Source: Pokkaliibacter plantistimulans | Lineage (GTDB): Bacteria > Pseudomonadota > Gammaproteobacteria > Pseudomonadales > Balneatricaceae | DNA: 64,000 bases | Direction of reading: 5' to 3' | NCBI RefSeq assembly: GCF_046844695.1 | Contig: NZ_CP177354.1 | Span: 4,712,001 to 4,776,000 of the forward strand | Shown: one piece after another, positions 8,558-17,192 of the stretch | Numbering within the stretch: position 1 is the first letter of the stretch | Layout: the number at the start of each line of letters is the position of its first letter | Notes under the pieces: model-generated | Databases searched by the model: none | What the model was told of the DNA's origin: nothing | The model's input: the letters and a program-made list of their open reading frames with translations, nothing else | Position numbers and translations under genes: made by a program

Positions 8558-8586
8558 AGTATATGCCCTACGCGGTCACCCGCCAA
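8558..8586 (-). promoter_or_regulatory. Sigma70-like promoter for the mevalonate transcript
   Basis: On the minus strand, TTGGCG (8581-8586), a 17-base spacer and TATACT (8558-8563) form a near-consensus promoter about 135 bases before the ATG at 8421. The predicted leader includes a run of eight G (C8 on the plus strand, 8533-8540). Confidence 0.65.
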
Positions 8587-9111
8587 ACTCACCCTTTTCA
8601 CGTCCGCTAACTGTCGGTCTGCTGCCAGGCAAAGTCCACATCGATGAGCAGGGATAATAATAGCAGCACCTGCTCCCGCACACCTGTTCGCATAAAAATG
8701 TGGAGATGCTCGGCAGCGTTTGCAGCAATATACGGCCACAGGTAGAATGCCGCAGATTGAATTTTTGAAACAATACGAATTGGTTCTAAATAAAGCGTTG
8801 CCTCAGGGTACGCTTAACCACCCCAGGCGATCAGATCAACCGTTGCTACTCTGGATCAGGTGGTGGATGGAGCACCAACCGACGAGTGCTTTCTCAGGGT
8901 ATCTCTGCACACTTTGTCTTCATCTGGCTGTCAGTGTCTTAACGCTGAGTGCTGTAAAACTATTGTCCTCGCACCCTGAATTCAGCTTTTCCGCAGGGGC
9001 CGCAAGCTCACCAGATGAAGCAGGTTACCAGTCCCTTTAACTCAGCTGCCGTCGTGCTGTTGCTTCAGTTAGTGCCTTCATTATTCCTGACATGTGGAAG
9101 CAATACTGTCC
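8587..9111. other. Non-coding stretch upstream of the transpeptidase gene
   Basis: No convincing gene. The plus strand has two promoter-like pairs: TTGCAG/17/TAGAAT at 8720-8748 and TTGAAA/16/TAAATA at 8765-8792. Either would leave a leader of over 300 bases before the transpeptidase gene. A 106-codon frame at 8720-9040 has no ribosome site or recognisable protein features. Confidence 0.45.
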
Positions 9112-10458
9112 ATGGACCAAGCAGCCAAGATCAGATATCGCCGCGAGCGTTTGTCGGTACCCTTGAAAAAGCAAGGCAGATTGCTGCTTGCAGTGCTGAC
9201 GACCGCGCTGACACTCAGCTCAGTCAGCCATGCCGATGAGCCTACAGCAGAAGAGAAGAAACTAGCTTCGCAGCTGCCTGCTCATCTATTTAGCCGGGAT
9301 GCCGAGCCTACCACCTCCATTCTGATCGATAAGCAGCGCAAGAATGCCTATCTGGTGCACATGGAGAATGATATCCCCCATGTAGTGCGAGAAATTACTC
9401 ACCTGCAATTCGGTCAGCAGGACGGCGACAAACAGAGCGAAGGCGACCTGAAAACGCCGGAAGGGGTTTACCGTATCGAGAAGTTCATTCCCGACTCACA
9501 GCTGGCTCCCGTCTATGGCAGCGGCGCCTTCCCGCTGGATTACCCCAACCCGCTGGACCGCATTGAAGGTCGTAATGGCAGCGGCATCTGGCTGCACGGT
9601 CGAGATGACAACGATCCTAGTAAAGTCGCCACGCGTGGCTGTGTAGCGTTCCAGAACAAGGAAATCCGTGAACTGGAACCCGTGCTCAAACCGGGCACCA
9701 ATATCATCATCAGCCCCAAGACTGAGTTCATGACACCTGCCGCCTACGAGGCGCGAAAGGCCAGTCTGTTTAAACAGCTGGATGCCTTCTTCAAGGACTG
9801 GAACAACGCCGACATCACCTCACTGGCCAAAATTCTTCACCCCACCTTCCATGATGCCAACGGCCTCAACCGTGATGCCTGGGTAGCGAAGAAGAAGGCA
9901 CTGGCAGCAGCCTACCCCGAGCGCGATATCAAGATCAGCAATATCTATGCTTTTAAAGAAGACGGCAAGCAGGTCGTGTTCGACTTCAATCAGACCTACT
10001 GCGCAGCCAATCTGTTCTCCTACGACCACAAGCGCCTGTTCTTCAAGCCTGATGGTGACAAGCTGAGTCTGGTGGCCGAGGACAGCATCGCCCTGCCCAT
10101 CCAGCCTATTCTGACGGCAGAGGCAACCCGCTTCGTTGACAAGTGGATCGACACCTGGAGCAAAAACGAGATTTTCGAATATCTGGCGCTCTATAACCCC
10201 CAGTTCACCTATGATGGCGGCAAGAAGCTGGCCGACTGGCAGGTCTACAAAAGTGGCATTTTTGCCCAGCGTCCCGAGCAGAAGATCAGCTATTCCAATC
10301 TGCAGATTGCCCCGGTCAAGGGCGATCTCTACCGCGTCACTTTTAAGCAGAACTACCAGAGTGACAATTACTCTGACGTGGGTATCAAAACACTGATGCT
10401 GAGCGGCTGTCCTGGCGACTTCAGTATTGTTTCCGAGTCCTGGACTGCATTGAAATGA
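9112..10458 (+). CDS. YkuD-family L,D-transpeptidase/carboxypeptidase, Csd6/DpaA-like
   Basis: A periplasmic peptidoglycan enzyme of the YkuD fold. The active site is GSGIWLHGRDDNDPSK followed by ATRGCVAF, with His about 162 and Cys about 177. Sequence style is nearest the YafK/DpaA (LdtF) and Helicobacter Csd6 branch; Csd6 trims muramyl tetrapeptides to tripeptides (L,D-carboxypeptidase). After the catalytic domain come two successive NTF2-like alpha+beta regions, about 215-330 (begins LFKQLDAFFKDWNNADI) and about 335-448 (begins RFVDKWIDTWSKN). Csd6 has one such domain. A hydrophobic signal segment (LLLAVLTTALTLSSVSHA) precedes the mature start. I use the ATG at 9112; a GTG at 9094 is also in frame. 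The stop overlaps the next ATG (ATGA), so the pair is coupled. Confidence 0.85.
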   Translation: MDQAAKIRYRRERLSVPLKKQGRLLLAVLTTALTLSSVSHADEPTAEEKKLASQLPAHLFSRDAEPTTSILIDKQRKNAYLVHMENDIPHVVREITHLQFGQQDGDKQSEGDLKTPEGVYRIEKFIPDSQLAPVYGSGAFPLDYPNPLDRIEGRNGSGIWLHGRDDNDPSKVATRGCVAFQNKEIRELEPVLKPGTNIIISPKTEFMTPAAYEARKASLFKQLDAFFKDWNNADITSLAKILHPTFHDANGLNRDAWVAKKKALAAAYPERDIKISNIYAFKEDGKQVVFDFNQTYCAANLFSYDHKRLFFKPDGDKLSLVAEDSIALPIQPILTAEATRFVDKWIDTWSKNEIFEYLALYNPQFTYDGGKKLADWQVYKSGIFAQRPEQKISYSNLQIAPVKGDLYRVTFKQNYQSDNYSDVGIKTLMLSGCPGDFSIVSESWTALK

Positions 10459-11954
10459 AAAAAATAACTAGTCTTGCCCTGAGTCTGGCGGCAATGCTCA
10501 GCTGCACCTGTACGGTGCGTGCCGACACCCGCCCAAGCAGCAGCCACGAAGTGTTTTTTGCAGGCTCTGATTACGAGCTGAATGTCTATTACGTCAAGGG
10601 TCGCCAGGATGGAAAAACCCTGCTGCTGATCGGCGGGATACAGGGTGATGAGCCGGGCGGCTATCTGTCTGCTGACCTTTACCCTGATCTGGTGCTGGAG
10701 AAAGGCAACCTGATCGTCGTTCCTCGTGCCAACCTGAAGTCCATCATCCTGGGTGATCGCGGCCCCGATGGAGATATGAATCGCCAATTCCACGATGAGG
10801 CTAAGACCGGCCCGATGTATCAGGTGGTTGGCAAGCTCAAGGAACTGATGTCACAGGCCGACCTGTTTCTGCACCTGCATGACGGCTGGGGTTATCACTC
10901 ACCGGTCTATGTAGACAGCCTGCGTAACCCCAATCGCTACGGGCAGTCACTGATTGCTGACAGCGCCAACTTCACCTGCGATGACGGTTCCGTGCTGCCA
11001 TTGCAGGAAATGGCGGACAGCGTGCTGGGCGAAGTGAACAGCAGGATCAGCAACGAGCAGCATCACCTGCACTTCTTCAATACCCGTACCGCCGATCCGG
11101 ATACCCCTTATTCAGAGATGCGTAAAACAGCAACCTATTACGCACTGCGCAAGGAGTGCCTGCCAGCTTTTGGCGTTGAAGCATCGAAAAATCTGCCCTC
11201 ACTGGAAGACAAGATTCTCTATCACAATCTGGTGATCAATGCCTTTATGGAACGCCTGGGTATTGTCGCTGAAGCCCCACGTATCCTGATTCCCACTTCA
11301 GGGCTGCACTACACCGAAGTGATGGTCAATGGCGTGCCGCACATGCTGAAAGACAAGGACACCCTGACTATCCGCCGTAATGATGAGGTTCAGGTGGTGG
11401 ATATCGGCACCGACTACAAGCGCGGCGTGACCATGGATCTGCTGGGCTATGGCAACCTCAATGACTTCAAGCAAAGCTTCAGGGTTGGCAAGGACACCCA
11501 GATGGTATTCCGCAAGGAAGGCCAGAAGTTTGGCAGCATTGATATCAAAGCCCTGAGTGACGAGCAGTATGCGCGCTATGCCGACAAGCAAAAGCAGGAA
11601 CAGCATGATCATCGCCAGAACGTCACCCGTGTCTTCGTGGTCGCAGTCAATGACAAACATCACGTTCTGCTCAGTGGCGATACGCTCAAACTGGCACCGG
11701 CTGACCGGCTGGAGCTGATCAGTAGCTTCGGCGATGGCAGCAATGATGAGACGGTCACGCTCAACTTCCGCGGCTGGGTACCCGAAACCCCCAGCAAAAT
11801 GCCCAATGATGATCGTGGCTATCTGATTGAGCCCGACAAGTCACGGCTGCTCCGTCAGTACTCGGAGCATGGTGAAGGCAAGCGCTACGCGGTGGTCGCC
11901 ACCGACAGCCGTGGTAACCCGGTGGGTGAAATCTGGGTGCAGCTGAGCCAGTAA
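10455..11954 (+). CDS. M14/M99-type zinc carboxypeptidase, Csd4/Pgp1-like
   Basis: A 499-residue secreted protein with a signal peptide of about 23 residues ending VRA. The N-terminal catalytic half carries GGIQGDEPGG, where Gln63 replaces the His of the usual HxxE zinc motif and Glu66 is kept. It is followed by LHLHDGWGYHSP (His142 the likely third ligand) and FGVEASKN (Glu242, the likely catalytic base). A glutamine zinc ligand in an EPGG context is the known oddity of H. pylori Csd4, the D,L-carboxypeptidase that cuts tripeptides to dipeptides. The C-terminal part (about 280-499) looks like beta-rich accessory domains. It is coupled to the Csd6-like gene by an ATGA overlap and ends at a strong terminator. 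Confidence 0.85.
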   Translation: MKKITSLALSLAAMLSCTCTVRADTRPSSSHEVFFAGSDYELNVYYVKGRQDGKTLLLIGGIQGDEPGGYLSADLYPDLVLEKGNLIVVPRANLKSIILGDRGPDGDMNRQFHDEAKTGPMYQVVGKLKELMSQADLFLHLHDGWGYHSPVYVDSLRNPNRYGQSLIADSANFTCDDGSVLPLQEMADSVLGEVNSRISNEQHHLHFFNTRTADPDTPYSEMRKTATYYALRKECLPAFGVEASKNLPSLEDKILYHNLVINAFMERLGIVAEAPRILIPTSGLHYTEVMVNGVPHMLKDKDTLTIRRNDEVQVVDIGTDYKRGVTMDLLGYGNLNDFKQSFRVGKDTQMVFRKEGQKFGSIDIKALSDEQYARYADKQKQEQHDHRQNVTRVFVVAVNDKHHVLLSGDTLKLAPADRLELISSFGDGSNDETVTLNFRGWVPETPSKMPNDDRGYLIEPDKSRLLRQYSEHGEGKRYAVVATDSRGNPVGEIWVQLSQ

Positions 11955-11980
11955 CCTGCCCTCACACACCCTCGTCCCCA

Positions 11981-12013
11981 CATTACAGGAGCTCAGGCTC
12001 CTGTAATGCTTTT
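11981..12013 (+). terminator. Rho-independent terminator after the Csd4-like gene
   Basis: A perfect 12-base-pair stem (CATTACAGGAGC with GCTCCTGTAATG) around a TCAG loop, then CTTTTC, 26 bases after the stop codon. Confidence 0.8.
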
Positions 12014-12066
12014 CAGCGAACGCATCCAAACACAGACACTTGTCCACTCAGGCAGAGCTTTAAAAA

Positions 12067-12083
12067 TTGCACAAAAAGTGCAA
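12067..12083 (+). promoter_or_regulatory. Small inverted repeat upstream of fbpA
   Basis: TTGCAC-AAAAA-GTGCAA is a perfect 6-base inverted repeat, 7 bases before a TTGACT box (12090-12095). It could be a second operator or an UP-type AT-rich region. No protein can be named. Confidence 0.35.
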
Positions 12084-12109
12084 AAAATATTGACTCATTT
12101 TTTACGTTC

Positions 12110-12128
12110 AATGAGACTGATTCGCGTT
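12110..12128 (+). promoter_or_regulatory. Fur box: Fur-box-like operator for fbpA
   Basis: AATGAGACTGATTCGCGTT matches the 19-base Fur-type palindrome (AATGAGAATNATTCTCATT-like) at most positions and lies downstream of TTGACT, 71 bases before the fbpA ATG. Iron repression through Fur is the normal control of this transporter. Confidence 0.55.
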
Positions 12129-12198
12129 TTATCCTGAGTTCACCCTAGCATCTCCTCGCAATGACCTGTTGTTGGGCAGATGCAGTCCGGAGAGAGTC

Positions 12199-13218
12199 AT
12201 GTTTAAACCGTCAGTCTTGTTGTTAACGGTTGCCGCCATCACCACTTCAGTCAACGCGGCAGAAGAAGTGAATGTTTATTCCTATCGCGCCCCCTTTCTG
12301 ATTCAACCGATGTTTGATCAGTTCACCCAGAAAACCGGGGTCAAGGTCAATGTGGTCTACGCTGACAAAGGCCTGCTGGAACGCCTGCAGAATGAGGGTC
12401 AGAACAGCCCGGCCGATCTGATCATGACGGTAGATATTGGTGTAGTACACGATGTCAAAACCCGTGGTCTGAGCCAGCCGGTGACCAGTGAACTGCTGGA
12501 GCAGAATATTCCCCAGCACTTTCAGGACCCGGACAACCACTGGTTTGCACTGACGTCGCGGGCCCGCCTGATTTATGCATCCAAAGACCGCGTTCAGCAG
12601 GGTGAAATCACTTCCTACGAGCAGCTGGCCGATCCTAAATGGCAGGGCCGCATCTGTACCCGCAGCGGTAAACACAATTACAACCTGGGCCTGATCGGCT
12701 CGATGATCAGCCATCACGGCGAGGCTGAAGCCGAGCAATGGCTAACGGGTGTCAAAGCCAATCTGGCGCGCCGCCCTGAAGGGAACGACCGGGCACAAAT
12801 TCGCGCTATTGCAGAAGGTCAGTGCGATCTGGCCATTGGCAACTCCTACTACTTCTTCAAGATGCTGAACAATCAGGAAAACCCTGAAGAGATCGAGTGG
12901 GCCAAACAGGTAACTCCCATTGCGCCCAATCAGCAGGATCGCGGTACCCATATGAATATCTCCGGCATCTCCCTGGCCAAGTATGCCCCGCACAAGGACA
13001 ACGCCATCAAACTGATGGAGTTCCTCAGTCAGGACGAAGCCCAGCATATGTATGCCGACCTGAATCAGGAGTTTCCGGTCAAGGCAGGCGTGCAGCGCTC
13101 CGAACTGCTGCAAAGTTACCTGGGCGACTTCAAACAGGATGAACTGCCGCTGGTGAAGATTGCCGAGACCCGTGAAGCGGCCAGCAAGCTGGTCGACAAG
13201 GTTGGCTTCGATAACTAA
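12199..13218 (+). CDS. fbpA: Iron(III) ABC transporter periplasmic binding protein
   Basis: A 339-residue periplasmic binding protein of the FbpA/FutA/IdiA ferric-iron group. A signal peptide (SVLLLTVAAITTSVNA) precedes AEEVNVYSYRAPFLIQPMF, the standard first strand of the family. GNSYYFFKML near residue 225 carries the paired tyrosines that bind iron. ISGISLAKYAPHKDNA and EFPVKAG also fit. The ATG at 12199 has GGAG 7-10 bases upstream; the frame extends further but without signal-peptide character. It is followed by a terminator before the permease gene, so the binding protein can be made in excess, with readthrough into fbpB. Confidence 0.93.
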   Translation: MFKPSVLLLTVAAITTSVNAAEEVNVYSYRAPFLIQPMFDQFTQKTGVKVNVVYADKGLLERLQNEGQNSPADLIMTVDIGVVHDVKTRGLSQPVTSELLEQNIPQHFQDPDNHWFALTSRARLIYASKDRVQQGEITSYEQLADPKWQGRICTRSGKHNYNLGLIGSMISHHGEAEAEQWLTGVKANLARRPEGNDRAQIRAIAEGQCDLAIGNSYYFFKMLNNQENPEEIEWAKQVTPIAPNQQDRGTHMNISGISLAKYAPHKDNAIKLMEFLSQDEAQHMYADLNQEFPVKAGVQRSELLQSYLGDFKQDELPLVKIAETREAASKLVDKVGFDN

Positions 13219-13336
13219 GCAGGATCAATCACCCCACAGCGGAAGTGGATAACACACTGGCAGATGAGGTCTCCCCCTTGGCCTGCATCTCTTGTTCTCA
13301 GCCAGTGACTGGCCCGATGGGCTGATATTCATAGTC

Positions 13337-13367
13337 ACCGAAAGCGGCATGCTGCTTTCGGTTTTTA
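13337..13367 (+). terminator. Terminator between fbpA and fbpB
   Basis: Perfect 9-base-pair stem ACCGAAAGC/GCTTTCGGT with an 8-base loop, followed by TTTTATTTTC. Confidence 0.8.
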
Positions 13368-13446
13368 TTTTCTGCCGCAGCAGATCCTGAGCAAGACCTT
13401 GCCAACGATCTTGAGCCCTGACGTGGCAATGCAGAGAATCCCTAAC

Positions 13447-15117
13447 ATGGCATTCCTCTCCTACTCCAGACAGCGCAGTATCAACGGCCAGGGCTGGCTA
13501 TTGAGTGCTGCTGTGGCCGCCATCATGGTTGCCTTGCCGCTGCTGTCGATTTTCTGGCTGGCACTGTTTCCCGCTGACAATATCTGGCCCCACCTGCTGT
13601 CCACTGTCCTGCCCAACTATGTTATAACCACCCTCACACTGATGCTGGGAGTAGGCGTACTGGCGGGGTCCATCGGCATTGTCAGTGCCTGGCTGATCAG
13701 CACCTACCACTTTCCCGGACGCCGCGTTTTCGAGTGGGCGCTGCTCTTACCCATGGCGGTACCGGCCTATGTGATCGCCTATGTCTATACCGACCTGCTG
13801 GAATATTCAGGGCCACTGCAGGCATGGCTGCGGGAGCTATTCAGCTGGAAGACACAGCGCGATTACTGGTTTCCTCCTATTCGCAGTCTGGGTGGTGCCA
13901 TCTGGATGCTGGGACTGGTGCTCTATCCCTATGTTTATCTGCTGGCCAGAGCCAGCTTTCTTGAACAGGCAGCCACCGTGAAAGATGCTGCACGGACGCT
14001 GGGTTGCACGCCATTACAGGCATTTCTGCGCGTGTCGTTACCCATGGCCCGCCCGGCCATTGCGGTCGGTCTGTCACTGGTGATGATGGAGACCCTCAAC
14101 GACTTTGGTACCGTCGATTTTTTTGCCGTTAAAACACTTACGGCAGGCATCTACGATACCTGGCTGAACATGGGCAATCTGGGCGGTGCAGCACAGCTTG
14201 CCGCCCTGATGCTGATCTTCGTGGTCGTGCTGATTGTCATGGAAAAGCAGGGACGTTCACGGCAGCGCCAGTTTCAGCAGGGGGATCGCTTCAAGGCCAT
14301 CCAGCTACACCGGTTACGCGGATTCAGAGCAGTGCTGGCCTGGACCGCCTGTGTGCTGCCCGTGTTCGCAGGCTTCATCGTGCCTCTGCTGGATCTGACC
14401 CGTTACGCCTGGCGGCACGCTGAACAAAGCTGGAGCCCGGACTTCCTCCGGCTGGCCTGGAACAGTCTGGCACTGGCACTGGCCGCTGCCGTGTTCTGCA
14501 CCGTGCTGGGCCTGTTACTGGCCTACGCCAAACGCCTGCATAGAAGTCGCCTGCTGAGCAGCATGACGCAGGCAGCCACGCTGGGTTACGCCATGCCCAG
14601 TGCGGTACTGGCCATCGGTATCATCATTCCCTTTGCCGCGTTCGATAACACCCTGGATGGCTGGCTGCGCAGCAGTCTCGGCATCTCCACCGGCCTGCTG
14701 CTCAGTGGCACCCTCTTTACTCTGCTGTTTGCCTATAGCGTGCGCTTTCTGGCTATATCTGCAGGCTCTGTGGAATCCAGTCTGGGCAAGGTGACGCCGT
14801 CCATGGACATGGCCTGCCGCTCGATGGGCTATAACGCCAGCCAGACGCTGGTGAAAGTGCATCTGCCGCTGATACGCGGCGGCTTGCTGACCGCCGTACT
14901 GGTAGTGTTTGTCGACTGCATGAAGGAGCTGCCGACCACACTGGTGCTGCGCCCTTTCAATTTCGACACACTGGCCATTCACGTCTATCAGTATGCCTCG
15001 GATGAACGCCTGCCAGAGGCCTCGCTGGCAGCGCTGCTGATCGTACTGGTGGGGATTATTCCGGTCATTCTGCTGAGCCGCACGATCACGGCAACCCGCC
15101 GCTATCGCATCCAATAA
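13447..15117 (+). CDS. fbpB: Iron(III) ABC transporter permease
   Basis: An inner-membrane permease with two fused BPD_transp_1 halves and about 12 membrane segments, standard for FbpB/SfuB. The two EAA-type loops are visible: EQAATVKDAARTLGCTPLQAF in the first half, and MDMACRSMGYNASQTLVKVH in the second. LLPMAVPAYVIAYVYTDLL and MKELPTTLVLRPFNFDTLA are typical family blocks. The start is uncertain among 13399 (TTG), 13429 (ATG) and 13447 (ATG); I use the last, just before FLSYSRQRS. It forms a unit with fbpA but not with the ATPase, which is convergent. Confidence 0.92.
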   Translation: MAFLSYSRQRSINGQGWLLSAAVAAIMVALPLLSIFWLALFPADNIWPHLLSTVLPNYVITTLTLMLGVGVLAGSIGIVSAWLISTYHFPGRRVFEWALLLPMAVPAYVIAYVYTDLLEYSGPLQAWLRELFSWKTQRDYWFPPIRSLGGAIWMLGLVLYPYVYLLARASFLEQAATVKDAARTLGCTPLQAFLRVSLPMARPAIAVGLSLVMMETLNDFGTVDFFAVKTLTAGIYDTWLNMGNLGGAAQLAALMLIFVVVLIVMEKQGRSRQRQFQQGDRFKAIQLHRLRGFRAVLAWTACVLPVFAGFIVPLLDLTRYAWRHAEQSWSPDFLRLAWNSLALALAAAVFCTVLGLLLAYAKRLHRSRLLSSMTQAATLGYAMPSAVLAIGIIIPFAAFDNTLDGWLRSSLGISTGLLLSGTLFTLLFAYSVRFLAISAGSVESSLGKVTPSMDMACRSMGYNASQTLVKVHLPLIRGGLLTAVLVVFVDCMKELPTTLVLRPFNFDTLAIHVYQYASDERLPEASLAALLIVLVGIIPVILLSRTITATRRYRIQ

Positions 15118-15164
15118 CGTCTCTGCACTACCTGACGCGGCTGAAAAACATACAGCCCCCGGAA

Positions 15165-15197
15165 AGCATAAAAGACGCGCTCTGCGTCTTTTATGCT
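15165..15197. terminator. Bidirectional terminator between fbpB and fbpC
   Basis: Perfect 14-base-pair stem AGCATAAAAGACGC/GCGTCTTTTATGCT with a 5-base loop, with A and T runs inside the arms. It sits between the convergent ends of fbpB and fbpC and can serve both. Confidence 0.75.
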
Positions 15198-15247
15198 GCT
15201 GATATGTTGCTGACGGCCTGTGCCGACTGTGAACAGGCACAGGTCAG

Positions 15248-16288
15248 TCAGGCAGCGGCAAAGGTTACCGGCCGGGGCGGCTGCAGACTGACAGTGACAG
15301 CGTCGCCCACCTGCAGATCAATATGGCTGTCGACAGCCGATGACACCAGCCGCCCGCTCGACAGCTGCAGCGTATAAAGGGTGGTCGTGCCGAGGAACTC
15401 CTTGGCCAGAATCTGTGCCTGAGCCCCTTCAGCATCAGCGGGGACAATTTCATGAGGACGCACAAACAGCTGCACCTCATCACCGTCCTGCCATTGATTG
15501 CAGGTCAGCATCACATTACCCACGTCGGTACAAAGCAAACCATCACGCACGGTGCCGGGAATAAATTCACCCTTGCCGACAAAGGCCGCTACCCGCGGGC
15601 TGCTGGGAGAATAATAGAGGTTATAGGGAGAATCCCACTGATGCAGACGACCCTCCGCCAGCACACCGACCTTGTCGGAGAAGGCGAAGGCTTCTTCCTG
15701 ATCGTGGGTCACGAGCACCGCGGGGATGCCCTGCTGTTTGAGAATCTCCCGTACTTCACGAGCCAGATGACGACGCAGATCGGTATCCAGATTGGAGAAC
15801 GGTTCATCCATCAGCAACAGATCGGGCCGGGGTGCCAGTGCACGGGCCAGTGCTACTCGCTGCTGCTGGCCGCCGGAAAGTTCGTGGGGATAGCGCTGCC
15901 CCTTTCCTTCCAGCTGCACCAGACTTAACAGTTCGCTGACCCGGGTATCGGCGTCCTTACGGCTTACGCCCTTCAGGCCGAAGGCAATGTTCTGCGCGAC
16001 GGTCAGATGCGGAAACAGCGCATAGTCCTGAAATACCATGCCGATGCGACGCTGCTCAGGTGGCAGGTGCACACCTGCAGCAGACAGCACCCGCCCATAG
16101 AGTTCAATTTCTCCGCCATCGACGGCATTGAACCCCGCCAGCGCCCGCAACACGGTGGTCTTGCCGCAACCGCTGGGGCCAAGCAGGCAGGCGATTTCAC
16201 CCTCATGCAGATGAAAGCTGACCTCGCTGACTACCGGCTGCCCATCATAGCTGCACTGCAGGCCCTTCACTTCCAGCACTTTATCCAT
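15248..16288 (-). CDS. fbpC: Iron(III) ABC transporter ATPase
   Basis: A 346-residue ATPase: Walker A GPSGCGKTT, Q-loop VFQDYALFPH, signature LSGGQQQRVALARAL, Walker B LLLMDEPFSNLD and H-loop VTHDQEEA. A C-terminal TOBE/regulatory domain (RPHEIVPAD onward) ends the protein, as in FbpC/PotA-type importers. The ATG at 16286-16288 (MDKVLEVKGLQC) fits the family start better than the upstream extension. It is transcribed toward fbpAB, so the three transporter genes are not one operon; pairing is inferred from adjacency and family. Confidence 0.88.
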   Translation of the reverse strand: MDKVLEVKGLQCSYDGQPVVSEVSFHLHEGEIACLLGPSGCGKTTVLRALAGFNAVDGGEIELYGRVLSAAGVHLPPEQRRIGMVFQDYALFPHLTVAQNIAFGLKGVSRKDADTRVSELLSLVQLEGKGQRYPHELSGGQQQRVALARALAPRPDLLLMDEPFSNLDTDLRRHLAREVREILKQQGIPAVLVTHDQEEAFAFSDKVGVLAEGRLHQWDSPYNLYYSPSSPRVAAFVGKGEFIPGTVRDGLLCTDVGNVMLTCNQWQDGDEVQLFVRPHEIVPADAEGAQAQILAKEFLGTTTLYTLQLSSGRLVSSAVDSHIDLQVGDAVTVSLQPPRPVTFAAA

Positions 16289-16360
16289 CACGGTTGGCGC
16301 TCTCACTCTGATCTGGTCGCAGCCAAGTATAAAAGCCAACCATTCTCGTTAGCAAAAGCG

Positions 16361-16933
16361 TCACGATTTTGCTGAAGCAGGAAGCAAGGCCCGGTAGTGC
16401 TCCCAGTCGAAATACGGGCCCGGGTCCGTCTTGCGCCCGGGGGCAATATCACTATGGCCGGTAATACGTTCAGCACTGATCTGCGGATAGGCTCGCTGAA
16501 TCGCCTCCGTGACCGCAGCCAGCTGCTGATACTGCACCGCAGTGAAGGGCTCGAAGTCAGAGCCTTCCATCTCGATGCCGATGGAGAAATCATTGCAGCC
16601 CTCCCGCCCGGCAAAACTCGATACGCCAGCGTGCCACGCGCGCTGGTCAAAGCTGACGAACTGCGCCAGTTCACCATCGCGACGAATCAGCAGATGTGCC
16701 GCCACACGCAGCGAAGCAATCTCGGCAAAAAACGGGTGTGCATCCGGATCAAGGCAGTTGGTAAATAGCTGCTCGATATAGGGGCCGCCAAACTGACAGG
16801 GCGGCAGGCTGATATTGTGAATCACCAGCAAACTGACCTCATCCGCAGGTCGCTCATTATGGTTGGGCGACGGTACTTTGCGGGCCAAATCAAGCCAGCC
16901 ATCGGTAATGCTCAGAGGAATGGATAAAGTCAT
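16361..16933 (-). CDS. ampD: 1,6-anhydro-N-acetylmuramyl-L-alanine amidase
   Basis: A 190-residue cytosolic zinc amidase that frees the stem peptide from 1,6-anhydro-MurNAc during cell-wall recycling and so keeps AmpR-type beta-lactamase induction low. Predicted zinc ligands by count are His39 (LVIHNISL), His160 (ITGHSDIAPGRKTDPGP) and Asp170, with Glu121 (IGIEMEGSDF) and Lys168 as catalytic residues. The start is the ATG at 16931-16933; an upstream in-frame TTG is less likely. It is divergent from nadC, an arrangement common in gammaproteobacteria. It may share a transcript with fbpC, whose start is 72 bases downstream. Confidence 0.95.
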   Translation of the reverse strand: MTLSIPLSITDGWLDLARKVPSPNHNERPADEVSLLVIHNISLPPCQFGGPYIEQLFTNCLDPDAHPFFAEIASLRVAAHLLIRRDGELAQFVSFDQRAWHAGVSSFAGREGCNDFSIGIEMEGSDFEPFTAVQYQQLAAVTEAIQRAYPQISAERITGHSDIAPGRKTDPGPYFDWEHYRALLPASAKS

Positions 16934-16994
16934 GATCTTCGGCAAAAAGTTCTGTGAATTCAGCCTGAAGGTTACACATCAGGGGCAACTGCGC

Positions 16995-17024
16995 TTGGGT
17001 TTTACCACTAAAGTTCAGTAAAAT
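16995..17024 (+). promoter_or_regulatory. Candidate nadC promoter
   Basis: TTGGGT (16995-17000), an 18-base spacer and TAAAAT (17019-17024), about 170 bases before the nadC ATG. Confidence 0.45.
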
Positions 17025-17192
17025 CCCGCACTCTCGATTTCACACTGCTCAATTACTCGGTTAATGATTTGCCCGGTAAATGGCGAGCATGGAGCAGTCA
17101 GCGTCTGCAGCGCACAAAACGTATTTACGTGCCGGGCAGCATCGCGAATTAGCAAAACCTACTCATACCAGCGACTACAAGGTAGAAAAATA

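Noticed and set aside
8720..9040. 106-codon plus-strand frame before the transpeptidase gene
   Set aside because: No ribosome site, no recognisable features; the stretch overlaps promoter-like sequences.
17064..17192. Longer start for nadC
   Set aside because: The extra 43 residues have no family similarity and overlap the promoter region; the ATG at 17193 has a ribosome site.
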